A stretch of 64,000 nt of DNA. It comes from Martelella mediterranea. Lineage in GTDB: Bacteria > Pseudomonadota > Alphaproteobacteria > Rhizobiales > Rhizobiaceae. A model generated the notes under the pieces. That model saw only the letters and a program-made list of their open reading frames with translations. It did not search any database and was not told where the DNA came from. A program made the position numbers and the translations under genes. Shown here piece after piece: positions 17,310 through 27,168 of this stretch (its first letter is position 1; every line of letters begins with the position of its first letter). The stretch is taken from NCBI GenBank assembly GCA_003001975.1, contig PVUG01000001.1, positions 1-64,000 of the forward strand. Direction: 5' to 3'.

Positions 17310-17618
17310 TCAGTGCGTCCAGGGCTGAACCCGGCCGGGCTTGAAATTGTCGGAATAGGAAACGACCTTTTCCTTGGTTTCCTTCGGCATGATCACCCGA
17401 TAGGCAATGCCGTGGCGGCGGGCATAGTCTTCGGCTTCCTGCTGGCTCTCAAAGCGCAGCTTGACCTGCTGCAGCATGTCGGAAGACGAGGTGTAACCGA
17501 AAACGGGGTCAATCTTGCGCGGCGCCTGCTGGTCGAATTCTAGCACCCACTGATGGGTTTTGGCCTGGCCTTGCTGCATTGCCGTTCTGGCGGGACGATA
17601 AATCTTCGCCGACATCAT
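17310..17618 (-). CDS. NDUFS4-family NADH dehydrogenase (complex I) accessory subunit
   Basis: The 102-residue soluble protein matches the ETC complex I conserved-region family (mitochondrial NDUFS4, 18 kDa subunit). It shows the opening AKIYRPAR, WVLEFD, a variant of the usual DPLMGWTSS as DPVFGYTSSSD, and FESQQEAEDYARRHGIAY. In alphaproteobacteria this is an accessory subunit of NADH:quinone oxidoreductase. The start at 17618 is preferred because GGAG lies five to six bases upstream; the longer open frame to 17822 has no ribosome binding site or conserved sequence. It is close to tRNA-Arg, as is common for this gene. Confidence 0.92.
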   Translation of the reverse strand: MMSAKIYRPARTAMQQGQAKTHQWVLEFDQQAPRKIDPVFGYTSSSDMLQQVKLRFESQQEAEDYARRHGIAYRVIMPKETKEKVVSYSDNFKPGRVQPWTH

Positions 17619-18277
17619 AATTGCTCCGATTGGTTTATCCGCGCCGCCCGGCGCGTCGCATTCTGACACCTTCTTACGCAATTTTCGCTGTCGGGCAATA
17701 AAAATCAAGTCCGCGTAAAATCGTGATCGGAATTCAGCGCTCTGGACGATCATTTTAAATACCCGGTTTGTCCGGAGCCCGGCGGCAGAAAGCCGTATCA
17801 TCACTGCCCCGCGCCGAGCCACCGAGGATGATCAACGCGCCCTGCCCGCTTCCCGGCGCAATATATATTGCCTACCAAAAAACGAGCCAGACACCCAATG
17901 CCGCCAGCGTCTGATTCGTAAGCCATGACAGGACTATCGCTTGCGCCGGTCATCGCACGGCGAAAACGGCGATGGATACAGTTACGTCAACAGGCCGCGC
18001 TCAACACAGCCTGACGTTCAGCTGCGAATTTGCATCCATATTCCTCTATAATACACTGTATCAACAGTAGAAATTGTTTCCGAACCTGAGCACGCCGTCG
18101 GCACCGGCAAACAGTATTCTGCCCGCCGGTAAGCGTTGGTGGATGACGATACCTTCTTTGCAGAATGTCGGAAGCACTATAGGATCGCCGCGCCCCGCTG
18201 GAACCTGGCCGGAGTGTTTTTATCCGTGGTTAGAGCAGCATTGCCCCCGACAGCCTGAGAAAGGCCGACGTGAACGA
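17619..18277. other. Intergenic region upstream of the GGDEF gene
   Basis: No gene is supported. A TATAAT hexamer at 18048-18053 lies in an AT-rich stretch about 225 bases before the GGDEF start and could be its promoter, but the -35 partner is poor. Confidence 0.35.
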
Positions 18278-19744
18278 ATGAACAGCAGCCCCCCGGATCA
18301 AAGTGCCTTTGATCATGAAATGTTCGAGCTTGCTCCCATCGCCATGTGGGTCGAGGATTTCAGTGCGGTCAAGGCACTCTTCGACACCTGGCGCGGTGAA
18401 GGTGTAACCGATATTGCATCTTTCCTGCGGGCCGACATGTCGCGTGTTGCAGAATGTTCGCGCGCCATCCGCGTCCTGAAGGTCAACCGCAAGACATTGG
18501 AGCTGTTCGAGGCCCGGGATACGGCCCACCTCGTCGACAATATTTCCGCCGTGTTTCGCGATGACATGCTGGAAACCCATATCGACGAACTGACCCAGCT
18601 TTTCGAGGGCAAGCAGAACTTCACCAGCTATACGGTCAATTACACACTTTCCGGCAAACGGCTTGACGTGCAACTGCGCGGCCAGGTCATGCCCGGCCAC
18701 GAGGAGACGCTCGACTATGTGCTGCTGGCCACGGAGGATGTGACCGAGCGCGAGGATGCCCACAGGCGTGCACGACACCAGTCGCTTTATGCCAAGGGCC
18801 TGTTTGAACATTCGCCCGTGTCGCTCTGGGTCGAAGATTTTTCCAAAATCCGTGCCCTGCTCGATGATCTGCGCTCACGCCACATTATGGATCTGCGTGT
18901 GTTCCTGGATGTCCACCCCGAATTTGTACGCCAGTGTCTCAGCGAAATCCGCGTCATCGATGTCAACCAAGCCACCCTCGACATGTTCCGGGCGCCAAGC
19001 CGCCAGGTGTTGCTGCAAAACCAGCATGCCGTCTTCCGCGATGATGTCGAGGATCATTTCCGCGAGCAGCTGATCGACCTATGGGAAGGTCGCCTTTTGC
19101 ACACCCATGAGGTGATGAACTATGCCCTCGACGGGAGCGAACGTTATGTGCTGCTGCAATTCTCCGTATTTCCCGGTCATGAGGAGGACTGGTCGCTCGT
19201 TTTGGTGTCGCTGACCGACATCACCGCGCGCAAGAAGGCGGAGGCCTACCTCGAATATCTCGGCCGTCATGATGTGTTGACCAAGCTCTACAACCGTTCT
19301 TTTTATACCGAGGAAATCAACCGGCTGGAGCGCAAGAGGCTTCGCCCTGTCGGTGTTCTGGTCATCGATCTCAACGGCCTGAAGAATACCAATGACGCCT
19401 TTGGCCATGATGCCGGCGACAGTCTTCTGCGCAGGCTCGGCGAGGTGCTCAATGAATCGGTTTCAAAGCCCAACTGCGTTTCCCGTATCGGCGGTGACGA
19501 ATTTGCGGTGCTGATGCCCGGCGCCAATCATCAGGCTGCCGAAATGGCACTGGAGGAAATTCAGAAGGTCCTGGAGATCAACAATCAGTTTTACGCCGAT
19601 TGCCCGATCAGCATTTCCGCCGGCATGGCGATTTGCGGGGAGGACGAAACCATCGAGTCTGCCGTGCGCCGTGCCGATGCTGAAATGTACAGCCAGAAAC
19701 GCCAGTTCTACGCCCTTCAGCAAAAGGCCGAATTCAGACGATAG
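18278..19744 (+). CDS. Diguanylate cyclase with tandem PAS-like sensor domains
   Basis: The 488-residue soluble protein has two consecutive, clearly related PAS-like domains (about residues 15-150 and 180-320). Each opens with PxxxWVEDFS and contains a V.VN..TLELF/TLDMF segment, so they look like an internal duplication. A GGDEF domain fills the last 165 residues with an intact active site RIGGDEFAVL and the preceding DxLTxLYNR region. It should make cyclic di-GMP in response to a small ligand. An in-frame extension upstream to 18074 lacks a start signal and conserved sequence; ATG 18278 is preferred because the PAS repeat begins soon after. Confidence 0.9.
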   Translation: MNSSPPDQSAFDHEMFELAPIAMWVEDFSAVKALFDTWRGEGVTDIASFLRADMSRVAECSRAIRVLKVNRKTLELFEARDTAHLVDNISAVFRDDMLETHIDELTQLFEGKQNFTSYTVNYTLSGKRLDVQLRGQVMPGHEETLDYVLLATEDVTEREDAHRRARHQSLYAKGLFEHSPVSLWVEDFSKIRALLDDLRSRHIMDLRVFLDVHPEFVRQCLSEIRVIDVNQATLDMFRAPSRQVLLQNQHAVFRDDVEDHFREQLIDLWEGRLLHTHEVMNYALDGSERYVLLQFSVFPGHEEDWSLVLVSLTDITARKKAEAYLEYLGRHDVLTKLYNRSFYTEEINRLERKRLRPVGVLVIDLNGLKNTNDAFGHDAGDSLLRRLGEVLNESVSKPNCVSRIGGDEFAVLMPGANHQAAEMALEEIQKVLEINNQFYADCPISISAGMAICGEDETIESAVRRADAEMYSQKRQFYALQQKAEFRR

Positions 19745-19942
19745 AACCACGCCTCCAGGGACTGTGGGACCCCGCGGCCCTTGTTATTCTGTTTCCATTT
19801 CAGGGACGGACATCAGACGAAGTCTGGGTCGCAAGCTCTCTCTGCACCTACCCCGCATTGCAGAGCAGGCAGAGGACGTCGCCCATGCCGTAAAGACCTG
19901 CCATGATTCCGGCATTGGCAGGTCCAGCGGCACGGCCACCTG

Positions 19943-22685
19943 TCAGCTTTCGACGTCGTCGGGTGTTTCGAACCGGTCCGTCACCCTGCTCCAGCGAAGC
20001 TTCATGGTACGGTCGAGCCAGCCGAGACCGGCCAGCGCCAACCCGAGACCGAGGAAGGAGACGACCCGCAACAGCCCTTCCAGGCCGGAAATATCCACGA
20101 GAAAGACCTTCGCGATCGTCAGTCCGGTTGCAGCCATGGCAACCTTGCGCAGGACATGGGAACGCCGCGAAAAGCTGATCACAAGCAGGGCGGCGCAGAT
20201 GATCACCAGCGCAATCGTGTAGCTGTAAAGCTCGGGCTGGGTAACACCGGGAACCGAAAGATCGGGACCGCGCCAGAACCGGCGAATCTCGCAGATGACA
20301 TAAAAGCCGCCAAGCATGCTCGAAATGGCGATAAAGCCGATCCGCAGCCATCGTGAGAGGCTGCCGATCTTCCACGCGCCCACCGCCAGAACGGCCGCCA
20401 GCGGCAGATAGCTGAGCGCAAGTGTGTCGAAGATCAGCGGCCCCTTCACCAGGTTATACCGAAACATCAGCGGATTGGAGATCGTCAGCGGCACGGCAAT
20501 CAGGATCGCAGCAATAAACCCGAAGACAACTGCGAAAGCGCCCCGCAGGAACCGCAACCCCTTGCCGGTCGTTTGCAAACGACTGAGCTGGGCGAGCATG
20601 GCGATGGCCAGAACGGCGGCGAGCAGCCCGGGCTCATCCGGCACCAGACGCTGCAACAATGCACAGGCGAAGACGGCAGCGACCGTCCATGTGGTGGTTT
20701 CGATGGCAACCTGCACGGATTGACGTGCGCGCAGCACGGTCAGCCGCCAGCCTGCATAAAGCAGCGCCAGCGTGCCGAGATAGGCCTCCACGAATGCCAG
20801 CCACGAGGTGGTGCCGCGCACCGCCCAGAAGAAACCGGGACTGATCACCAGCCGGAAGGCAATCACCGCCAGCGCCAGCTTGGTGAAAATGCCGATGAGC
20901 GCAAGATCGAAACGCCGGTCGAGCCAGATGGTGAGAACGACCACAATACCGAGCGCCAGTGTGAGCGCGGTCTGGGTGAGCACCACGAACAGGGCCAGCG
21001 CCAGCATCGAAAGTGCGGCAATGGCGAACAGCGCGGCGTGCAGCTGACGTTCGGGGCGCGCCTCGCCACGCAGAACCCGGTCTGTCAGGAATGCCATGAC
21101 AGCCGAGACGGCCAGAATATGCAGGCTCCAGACATAGTCTCCGAAAACGGCTGCCGGCAACCACAGAAACTGGAAAATGAGCGTGGTCGCCGGTGCAAAA
21201 CTCGCAGCGCCCAGCGCAAAACCGATCGCCGCGCGGGCGTCATCCCGAGACCGCGCCATCCGCCAGAACGCCATGAGGGAAGCAACCACGGACAGGATCA
21301 GAACGTATGTAACAAAGGATGTCGACGACTGAGAGGCCATATCGGTCTGAGACAGCGTGGCGCCGGTGACGTCTTTGAAAAGCGGTCCGTATTGAACGGC
21401 CTGGAGGACAGGCACAGCCAGAAATGCGGCGGCCGGCAGAAGCGGTATATCGTTCAGCGCCTCGGCCCGGTGCATCCATATCAGCGTCGCGCCAAGAACA
21501 AGGACGATCAGCGCAAAGACGATATTGGCTTCGGTAACAGACTGCGTATCAAGCGAAAGGAACACCCCGGCCCCGCAGACAAAAAGCGTCATCGCCGCGA
21601 CGATTCGGGTCGGAAAATCGGCGCGCGGCTTGAAACCCGACAGCGTCGCCAGCACGGTCTGGCCCGCATGTGTCGGCACAAAACTCTGCACCGGGATGAT
21701 GACGGCCGCCAGCCAGGACAGCGCAAGAAAAGCCGTGTAGTGGATCATGCCGCCCGTCGCGGCGTAAAGCATTGTGGCTGCCGACGCCGTTGCGATCAGC
21801 ACCACGGCGGAGACCCATGCCCAGCGCTTGACGCTGTCGACGGCAAGGCCGGCAATGGCGATGAGCGCGAAATAGTAGAAGAACAGCCAGCTGGTTGTCC
21901 GATTCGCCGCCAACGAGGAACGGCGCGGCCGTGGCGCCGATAATGCCGACGGCGCTCAGGACCGAGCCGTAAAGCCAGCCGAGCGCCACGGCCAGAACGC
22001 TGACCAGAACGAGCCCGGCCAGTGTGGTTTCAGCCGAAACAAGCCCGTAAAGAAGACGGGCGGCCAGCACGGCGGAGAAAAGCGTGATCAATCCTGCCCC
22101 GGCAAAGGCGGAGGGCAGATAGCGGGTCGCTTCGTTTTCCTCGTCGCCATAGCGGCGGCGGATCACCTCGCCCGCCCCCACCAGCAGCGCCCCCAGCAGC
22201 AACGCGCCTGCAACGCGCCAGAACGGCGTCAGAAGCCCGTTTTCAACGCCGTACTGGACCATGAAGATGCCGCCCAGCGCCAGCGAAAGTGCAGCAAGTG
22301 CGATCGTCCAGTTCTGTCGCAGCCACTCACCGAACTGCTGCAGAAGCGCTCCGGTGAAGACAAAGGCGCGCGGGGGACCGCTCGTTGCGGGTGGCGTTTT
22401 TCCGGTTTCGGCCGGTCTTGCGGTTTCCGGCTTTGTGTCTTGCGCCAGTGCGACATCTTCGGCTTCAGTGGTCTTCGCCTCCGTAGCCGGCTGTTCGGCC
22501 GCCGTCTCCGCCTGGTCCTCTGCGACGGTACCTGCATCGTTTTTCAGGCGCTCCAGCTGCTCCAGCCGCGCACGGGTTTTCCGCTGATCGTCTTCCAGAC
22601 TTTTGAGACGCCCCTTCATCCCCGCATTTGACAGTGCAAGCCACAGAAAAAGGAAAACGACGAGAAGCTCAAAGAATGAAGTCAA
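19943..22685 (-). pseudogene. DUF2339 polytopic membrane protein, frameshifted
   Basis: The gene would encode about 910 residues: a short N-terminal helix, a charged coiled-coil-like region (about 25-60), an Ala/Thr/Glu-rich linker, then more than twenty hydrophobic segments typical of DUF2339. The frame is broken near 21895-21910. Up to PFLVGGESDN the sequence reads in one phase, and SWLFFYYFALIAIAGL continues in the next, consistent with one extra base (or two missing). Both halves keep normal codon use, so the break is either recent or a sequencing error. Start ATG 22685 has a first helix (FFELLVVFLFLWLAL). The function of the family is unknown; it is probably in the inner membrane. Confidence 0.82.
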
Positions 22686-22803
22686 ATCAACATCTTCCTC
22701 TTTTGTGACACAAGACGGCAGGTGTAACCGAGATAAGCGCCGCCGTTAAGAGCAAACTTCGTAAGCGATCCCTGCCCCTCAATTTACCGGCTTTGATTTC
22801 GTG

Positions 22804-23592
22804 TCACACAGGCGTGGCAACGGGCCATGACGCCCCGGTTGGCGTGGTGATGTGCATGTCGACGCTGTAGATGCGTTTGAGAATTGCAGGCTTCAGGATC
22901 TCGTCCGGCGTGCCCCTCACGAGAAGCCTGCCGCTGTGCAGCGCAATGATGTCGTCACAGAAGCGGGCCGCCATGTTGATGTCGTGGAGGACGACGATGA
23001 CGCCGAGATCGTGGTTGCGGGCAAGGTCGCCGACCAGTTTGAGGATTTCGATCTGATAGGCGATATCGAGGGCGGAAATCGGCTCGTCGAGAAGCAGGCA
23101 TTGCGGCTTCTGGGCAACCAGCATGGCAAGCCATGCCCTCTGCCGCTCCCCGCCAGACAGCGTGTCGACAAGCCGGTCGGCCATGGCTGTCACCCGCGTC
23201 AGCGTCATGGCTTCGTCCACCGCGTCACGGTCGGCTTTGGAAAACCGGCCAAGCGCGCCGTGCCATGGATAGCGCCCCAGCGCCACCAGATTGCGCACCG
23301 TCATACCGGCGGCAGGCGGCGGGTTTTGCGGCAGATAGGCAAGCTGGCGGGCAAGTGCCCGGTCCTTCAGTTTTTCGAGCGGTTCGCCGTTGAGCTGGAT
23401 CGCACCGCCCTGCGGCGACAATTGCCGCGCCAGCAGTTTCAGCAAGGTCGATTTGCCCGAGCCGTTATGGCCGATCAGCCCCGCCACCTGGCCCTTCAGC
23501 GAGAGATCGAGGGTCAACGGTTGCAGGATCGTCTGGTCGCCAATGCCGAAAGACACGTCGCAGAGCGAAAACGTCAATTGGTCGTCATGCAT
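22804..23592 (-). CDS. fhuC: Siderophore-iron ABC transporter ATP-binding protein (FhuC-like)
   Basis: The 262-residue ATPase has Walker A GHNGSGKST, signature LSGGERQRAWLAML, Walker B CLLLDEP and H-loop LHDINMAARF, the pattern of iron-siderophore and B12 importers (FhuC/FecE/BtuD). It is the last gene of the siderophore operon; its start at 23592 overlaps the end of the fhuF-like gene by 19 bases. ATG 23588 and a start at 23622 are alternatives. It would energise FhuB with FhuD delivering the ferric siderophore. Confidence 0.9.
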   Translation of the reverse strand: MHDDQLTFSLCDVSFGIGDQTILQPLTLDLSLKGQVAGLIGHNGSGKSTLLKLLARQLSPQGGAIQLNGEPLEKLKDRALARQLAYLPQNPPPAAGMTVRNLVALGRYPWHGALGRFSKADRDAVDEAMTLTRVTAMADRLVDTLSGGERQRAWLAMLVAQKPQCLLLDEPISALDIAYQIEILKLVGDLARNHDLGVIVVLHDINMAARFCDDIIALHSGRLLVRGTPDEILKPAILKRIYSVDMHITTPTGASWPVATPV

Positions 23593-24326
23593 GAAGCTTC
23601 TCTTATCTTCCTGTCCGGGCAAAGCGTGCCGCAGCCCTCAACGCCGGGAACGCGATAGCGCAGGCAGCAGACCTTGCGGCGGCGGACTGTCCGTCCCGCC
23701 TCTTCGATATAGTGGATCGCATCCTTCAAAGGATTGGGCTTGTCGTGTTCAAGCCGTTGGCGCGATAAAAATGCCAGCGCGTCGGCCGCCGCCTGCCGGT
23801 CAACGGCCGGATGCCTTTCCATCTGGCGGATGGCCCATTCCAGATAATGCGCGGCATTGCCCCACAGCGCCTTTTCGGAAAGGCGGCTTGCCTGTTTCAA
23901 CCGTGCAATGGCGGGTTCGAGATGGGCGGAATAAAGCGTCGGCACGATGTCTGCCGCCTGCCCTTCAGTGAAGGTCAACTTGCCCTCCGGGGGGCGAAGC
24001 GCCACCGGCTCGCCGGTTTCGTCGAGCACGAAGGCGGCCTCGTCCATGCCGATACGCAAGGGGCGTCCGGCCAGCAGCGACAGCGCAATATAGGGAATGA
24101 TCGCCACCGCCAGATATTTCTGCGACCAGAGCGACAGCAGGAACGCATCCGGCGCCACGCCGTGATGATTGCCGTGGCGCGCGAGAACGTCGGACAGGCG
24201 TTTTTCCTCCAGAAGCTCCGTGGCCGTTTCGGCCGGGCGCGCGTCGGGGTGGAGAGAGAGTTTGGCGCGCACCAGCGCAAGCGGGCCGTCAAGCATCGCC
24301 GTCAGTCGGTCGGCATCGTCGCTCAT
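23574..24326 (-). CDS. fhuF: Siderophore-iron reductase, FhuF family
   Basis: The 250-residue protein ends with the [2Fe-2S] motif of FhuF, CC-x10-C-x2-C (VCCLRYRVPGVEGCGTLC, about residues 220-237). FhuF reduces iron in ferric hydroxamate siderophores in the cytoplasm so that it can be released. The start overlaps the fhuB stop by 4 bases. Its place between the permease and ATPase genes of the uptake operon supports the call. Confidence 0.9.
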   Translation of the reverse strand: MSDDADRLTAMLDGPLALVRAKLSLHPDARPAETATELLEEKRLSDVLARHGNHHGVAPDAFLLSLWSQKYLAVAIIPYIALSLLAGRPLRIGMDEAAFVLDETGEPVALRPPEGKLTFTEGQAADIVPTLYSAHLEPAIARLKQASRLSEKALWGNAAHYLEWAIRQMERHPAVDRQAAADALAFLSRQRLEHDKPNPLKDAIHYIEEAGRTVRRRKVCCLRYRVPGVEGCGTLCPDRKIREASCMTTN

Positions 24327-26287
24327 GCCGGCCTCCGATAAAGCAGCCAGAGGAAATAGGGGCCGCCGACAAAGGCCGCCAGAACGCCCGCCGGGATTTC
24401 ATAGGGAAAATCGACGCTGCGGCCGAGCCAGTCGGCGGTTACCATCAACAGCGCGCCGAGCATGACGGCGCAGAAGGCGCGCGCCAGCGGACGCCCCGGC
24501 ACCAGCATCGCCGCCATATGCGGGGCCATCAGCCCGACAAAGCTGAGCGGCCCGACGACCAGCGTCGCGGCGGCGGTGAGAATGGCGGAAAATGTCAGCA
24601 TCAGCGCGCGGGCGCGGCCCGGAGAAACGCCGAGCGCGCGGGCGCTTTCATTGCCGAGCGGCAGGATTTCCAGCCAGCGCGCGAAAAGCGGCAAAAACGG
24701 CAGCGACAGCAGGGAGAGAGCCAGCGCTATCCCGCCGGTGATTGCCGTGGCGCGGAATGTCGGGCCGACACTCCAGGCGAGAATATAGGCCGCGCGCGGA
24801 TCGCCGCTGGCAAGAACCAGCGAAATCAGCGCAGCGGCAAATGTGCCGACGGCCACGCCCGCCAGCAGCACCGGCCCCGGTGACCACGCACAGGAGCGCG
24901 CGACGGCGAGGATGAAGACGAAGGTCACCCCCGCCCCGGCCACGCCGCCAATCAGCATCACCGGCGGCGAGAACGATCCGGCGACAAACACGGCGCCGAT
25001 GATGCCAAGCCCCGCGCCTGCGCTGACGCCGAGGCTTTCCGGGCTGGCAAGCGGATTGCCGGTCATCGCCTGCATCACGACGCCCGCCAGCGCCAGCATC
25101 GCCCCAGCGCCAAAGGATGCGGCAATGCGCGGCCAGCGACCGGCGGCCAGTTCGCCGACGGGAAGCCCGTCGATGAAGATCGTCTCGGACAGCGAGAATG
25201 CGATGACGCCGGCAAGCACAAGCAGGGTGATGGTCAGCACCAGGGAAGCGGGAAACCGGCGGCTTTGCACGATATGCGGTTCGCTTGCCTGCGGGGCGGC
25301 AGCCGGCAGTCGCTTCAACAGGATAAGCAGCAGGACAGCGCCGGAAATCGCCGTCAGCGTGCCGGTGGGCACCTCGCCGATAAAGCGCGCCATTGTCAGC
25401 ACCGCGCCATCGGCAAAGGCCAGAAGAAGCGCGCCGAAAAGCGGCGCAAGCAGCAGACGCCGGACAAAATGCTGCGCGCCGAAACGACTGGCGAAATGCG
25501 GTGCGGCCAGCCCGACAAAGGCAATCACGCCGACGCGCGCCACCACGACGGCGGAAATGGCCGAGGCCAGCAACAGCGCGGCGAGACGAATGGTCTTCAC
25601 CGGCAGGCCGAGGCTTTTCGCGCTGGCATCGTCAAGCCCGGCAATCGTCAGCGGCCGCACCAGAAGCAGAACCAGCGGCACAAGAATGACGAGCCTGAGC
25701 GCCAGCGCGGGAACGGCGGAAAAGTCGTTCTGCAACAGCGAGCCGCTGGCCCAGATGAAGACGGCGCGCAGATAGTCATGATGAAACAGCGACAGCACGA
25801 CAATGGTCGCGCCCGCGAGAAAGCTGATGACCATGCCCGCCAAAAGCAACGTGACCGGCGAGAAATTCCGCCCCGAAGCCAGCGCCACGACCAGCCCGAG
25901 GGCGGCAAACGCGCCGACAAGCGCGGCAAGTTCCCGCGCCCACAGGCCGCCGGCACCGACCGATGCCAGCGAGACGACAATGATGGCCAGTTGCGCGCCG
26001 GACAGAAGCCCGAGCGTTGCCGGCTCGGCCAGCGGGTTCTTCAGCACCTGCTGGAAGATCACCCCGGCAAGACCCAGCGCAGCGCCACAGATGAGCGCCA
26101 CGAACAGGCGTGGAAACAGGCCGTAATGCAGATAGACCTCGCCGAAGATTTCCGGGTCGGGCGCCATCAGCGCCGACAGCAGCCGGCCCGGCGCGACATG
26201 TCCGGCATAGCCGAAGACTGTCAGCGCCAGCGCGAAAACGGTCAGGATCGAAAGCGCGGCGACGGGCGCGGTAGCAGAATTTCTCAT
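24323..26287 (-). CDS. fhuB: Fused ferric-siderophore permease FhuB
   Basis: The 654-residue protein consists of two tandem FecCD-type permease halves joined near residue 340, with about 20 membrane segments. Each half has its own coupling region; repeated sequence such as ARALGVSPG and AKSLGLPVK marks the duplicated cytoplasmic loops. This fused form is characteristic of hydroxamate-type FhuB, whereas most relatives have one half per protein. The start at 26287 overlaps the fhuD stop; the longer open frame reaching 26410 lies inside fhuD and is rejected. Confidence 0.92.
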   Translation of the reverse strand: MRNSATAPVAALSILTVFALALTVFGYAGHVAPGRLLSALMAPDPEIFGEVYLHYGLFPRLFVALICGAALGLAGVIFQQVLKNPLAEPATLGLLSGAQLAIIVVSLASVGAGGLWARELAALVGAFAALGLVVALASGRNFSPVTLLLAGMVISFLAGATIVVLSLFHHDYLRAVFIWASGSLLQNDFSAVPALALRLVILVPLVLLLVRPLTIAGLDDASAKSLGLPVKTIRLAALLLASAISAVVVARVGVIAFVGLAAPHFASRFGAQHFVRRLLLAPLFGALLLAFADGAVLTMARFIGEVPTGTLTAISGAVLLLILLKRLPAAAPQASEPHIVQSRRFPASLVLTITLLVLAGVIAFSLSETIFIDGLPVGELAAGRWPRIAASFGAGAMLALAGVVMQAMTGNPLASPESLGVSAGAGLGIIGAVFVAGSFSPPVMLIGGVAGAGVTFVFILAVARSCAWSPGPVLLAGVAVGTFAAALISLVLASGDPRAAYILAWSVGPTFRATAITGGIALALSLLSLPFLPLFARWLEILPLGNESARALGVSPGRARALMLTFSAILTAAATLVVGPLSFVGLMAPHMAAMLVPGRPLARAFCAVMLGALLMVTADWLGRSVDFPYEIPAGVLAAFVGGPYFLWLLYRRPA

Positions 26288-27165
26288 GCGGTCGTCAGTG
26301 CCTCCGTCAGGATGCGGCCGAACCTCAGGGCCGATGGCAGGCCGCCGAACACCCAGGTCGGAGGGATGGTGAAAACCCGCCCGGCGCGAACGGGGGAAAG
26401 CGTGTTCCACAGGCGGCTTTGCGCAAGGCTTGACGGCGGGCCCGGCTCGATGATCACCAGCCGGGCATCGCGGTGGCGGGCAACGGCATCCAGCCCGGCG
26501 GTGGAAAAGCCCCAGCGATTGCCGGTCTCCTGCCAGGCGTTTTCAAGGCCGAGCCGTTGCAGCACATCGTCGAACAGGCTGCCCTTACCGTAGATATCGA
26601 CCAGTCTTTCACCGGCGAATTTGACGATCAGAACCGGCCTTCCGTCACCCCCTGCAAGCGTGTCGCGCATCTTTGAAAGGTCTGCATCAAAGCGCGCGAT
26701 ACAGGCATCGCCCTCCGCCTTGCGGTCCAGTCGTTCGGCAATCGCGGTCATGCCGCTTTCGGCAAGGGCGAGCGGCGTTCTGTCGGTCGTGAAAAGCGGC
26801 AGCGCCATGGTCGGCGCGATGGCCTCAAGCCGGCTTGCGGGAACGCCGTAACCGGCCTGGGTGATGATCAGGTCGGGATGCAGCGATTTCAGCAATTCCA
26901 TATTCGGCCATGACCTGAGGCCAAGATCGATGGTTGTGGCCGGCAATGCGGGCGAAACCACCCGTTCGTTATAAAGCGGCGCCTCGGCAACAGCATAAGG
27001 TGCAACACCAAGCGCCAGAACGGTTTCCGCCCAGGCCCAGTCGAGCACGGCAAGACGCGGCCCCTGCTGAGATGCAAAGGCCGCGTTTCCCATGAACAGC
27101 GCCGGCAAGGACGCGGCAACGAATTGCCGCCGCGTCAGAGCATGTTTTGCAGATGATGGCATCAA
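26284..27165 (-). CDS. fhuD: Iron-siderophore periplasmic binding protein (FhuD-like)
   Basis: The 293-residue protein has a Tat-type leader (TRRQFVAASLPALF) typical of FhuD. The mature part has the helical-backbone binding-protein pattern: RLAVLDWAWAETVLALG, PDLIITQAGYG, and a C-terminal RVFTIPPTWVFGG region. It is 3 bases downstream of the receptor gene and overlaps fhuB by 4 bases. It should carry the ferric siderophore (probably hydroxamate) from receptor to FhuB. Confidence 0.9.
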   Translation of the reverse strand: MMPSSAKHALTRRQFVAASLPALFMGNAAFASQQGPRLAVLDWAWAETVLALGVAPYAVAEAPLYNERVVSPALPATTIDLGLRSWPNMELLKSLHPDLIITQAGYGVPASRLEAIAPTMALPLFTTDRTPLALAESGMTAIAERLDRKAEGDACIARFDADLSKMRDTLAGGDGRPVLIVKFAGERLVDIYGKGSLFDDVLQRLGLENAWQETGNRWGFSTAGLDAVARHRDARLVIIEPGPPSSLAQSRLWNTLSPVRAGRVFTIPPTWVFGGLPSALRFGRILTEALTTA

Positions 27166-27168
27166 CGA

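Noticed and set aside
17619-17822. N-terminal extension of the NDUFS4-family gene
   Set aside because: No ribosome binding site and no conserved sequence; the family starts at the shorter ATG with GGAG upstream.
18074-18277. N-terminal extension of the GGDEF gene
   Set aside because: It begins with a non-ATG codon, has no start signal, and is not similar to the PAS repeats.
19943-22685. Two separate membrane-protein genes
   Set aside because: The two frames join within a single DUF2339 sequence across one base, so they are one broken gene.
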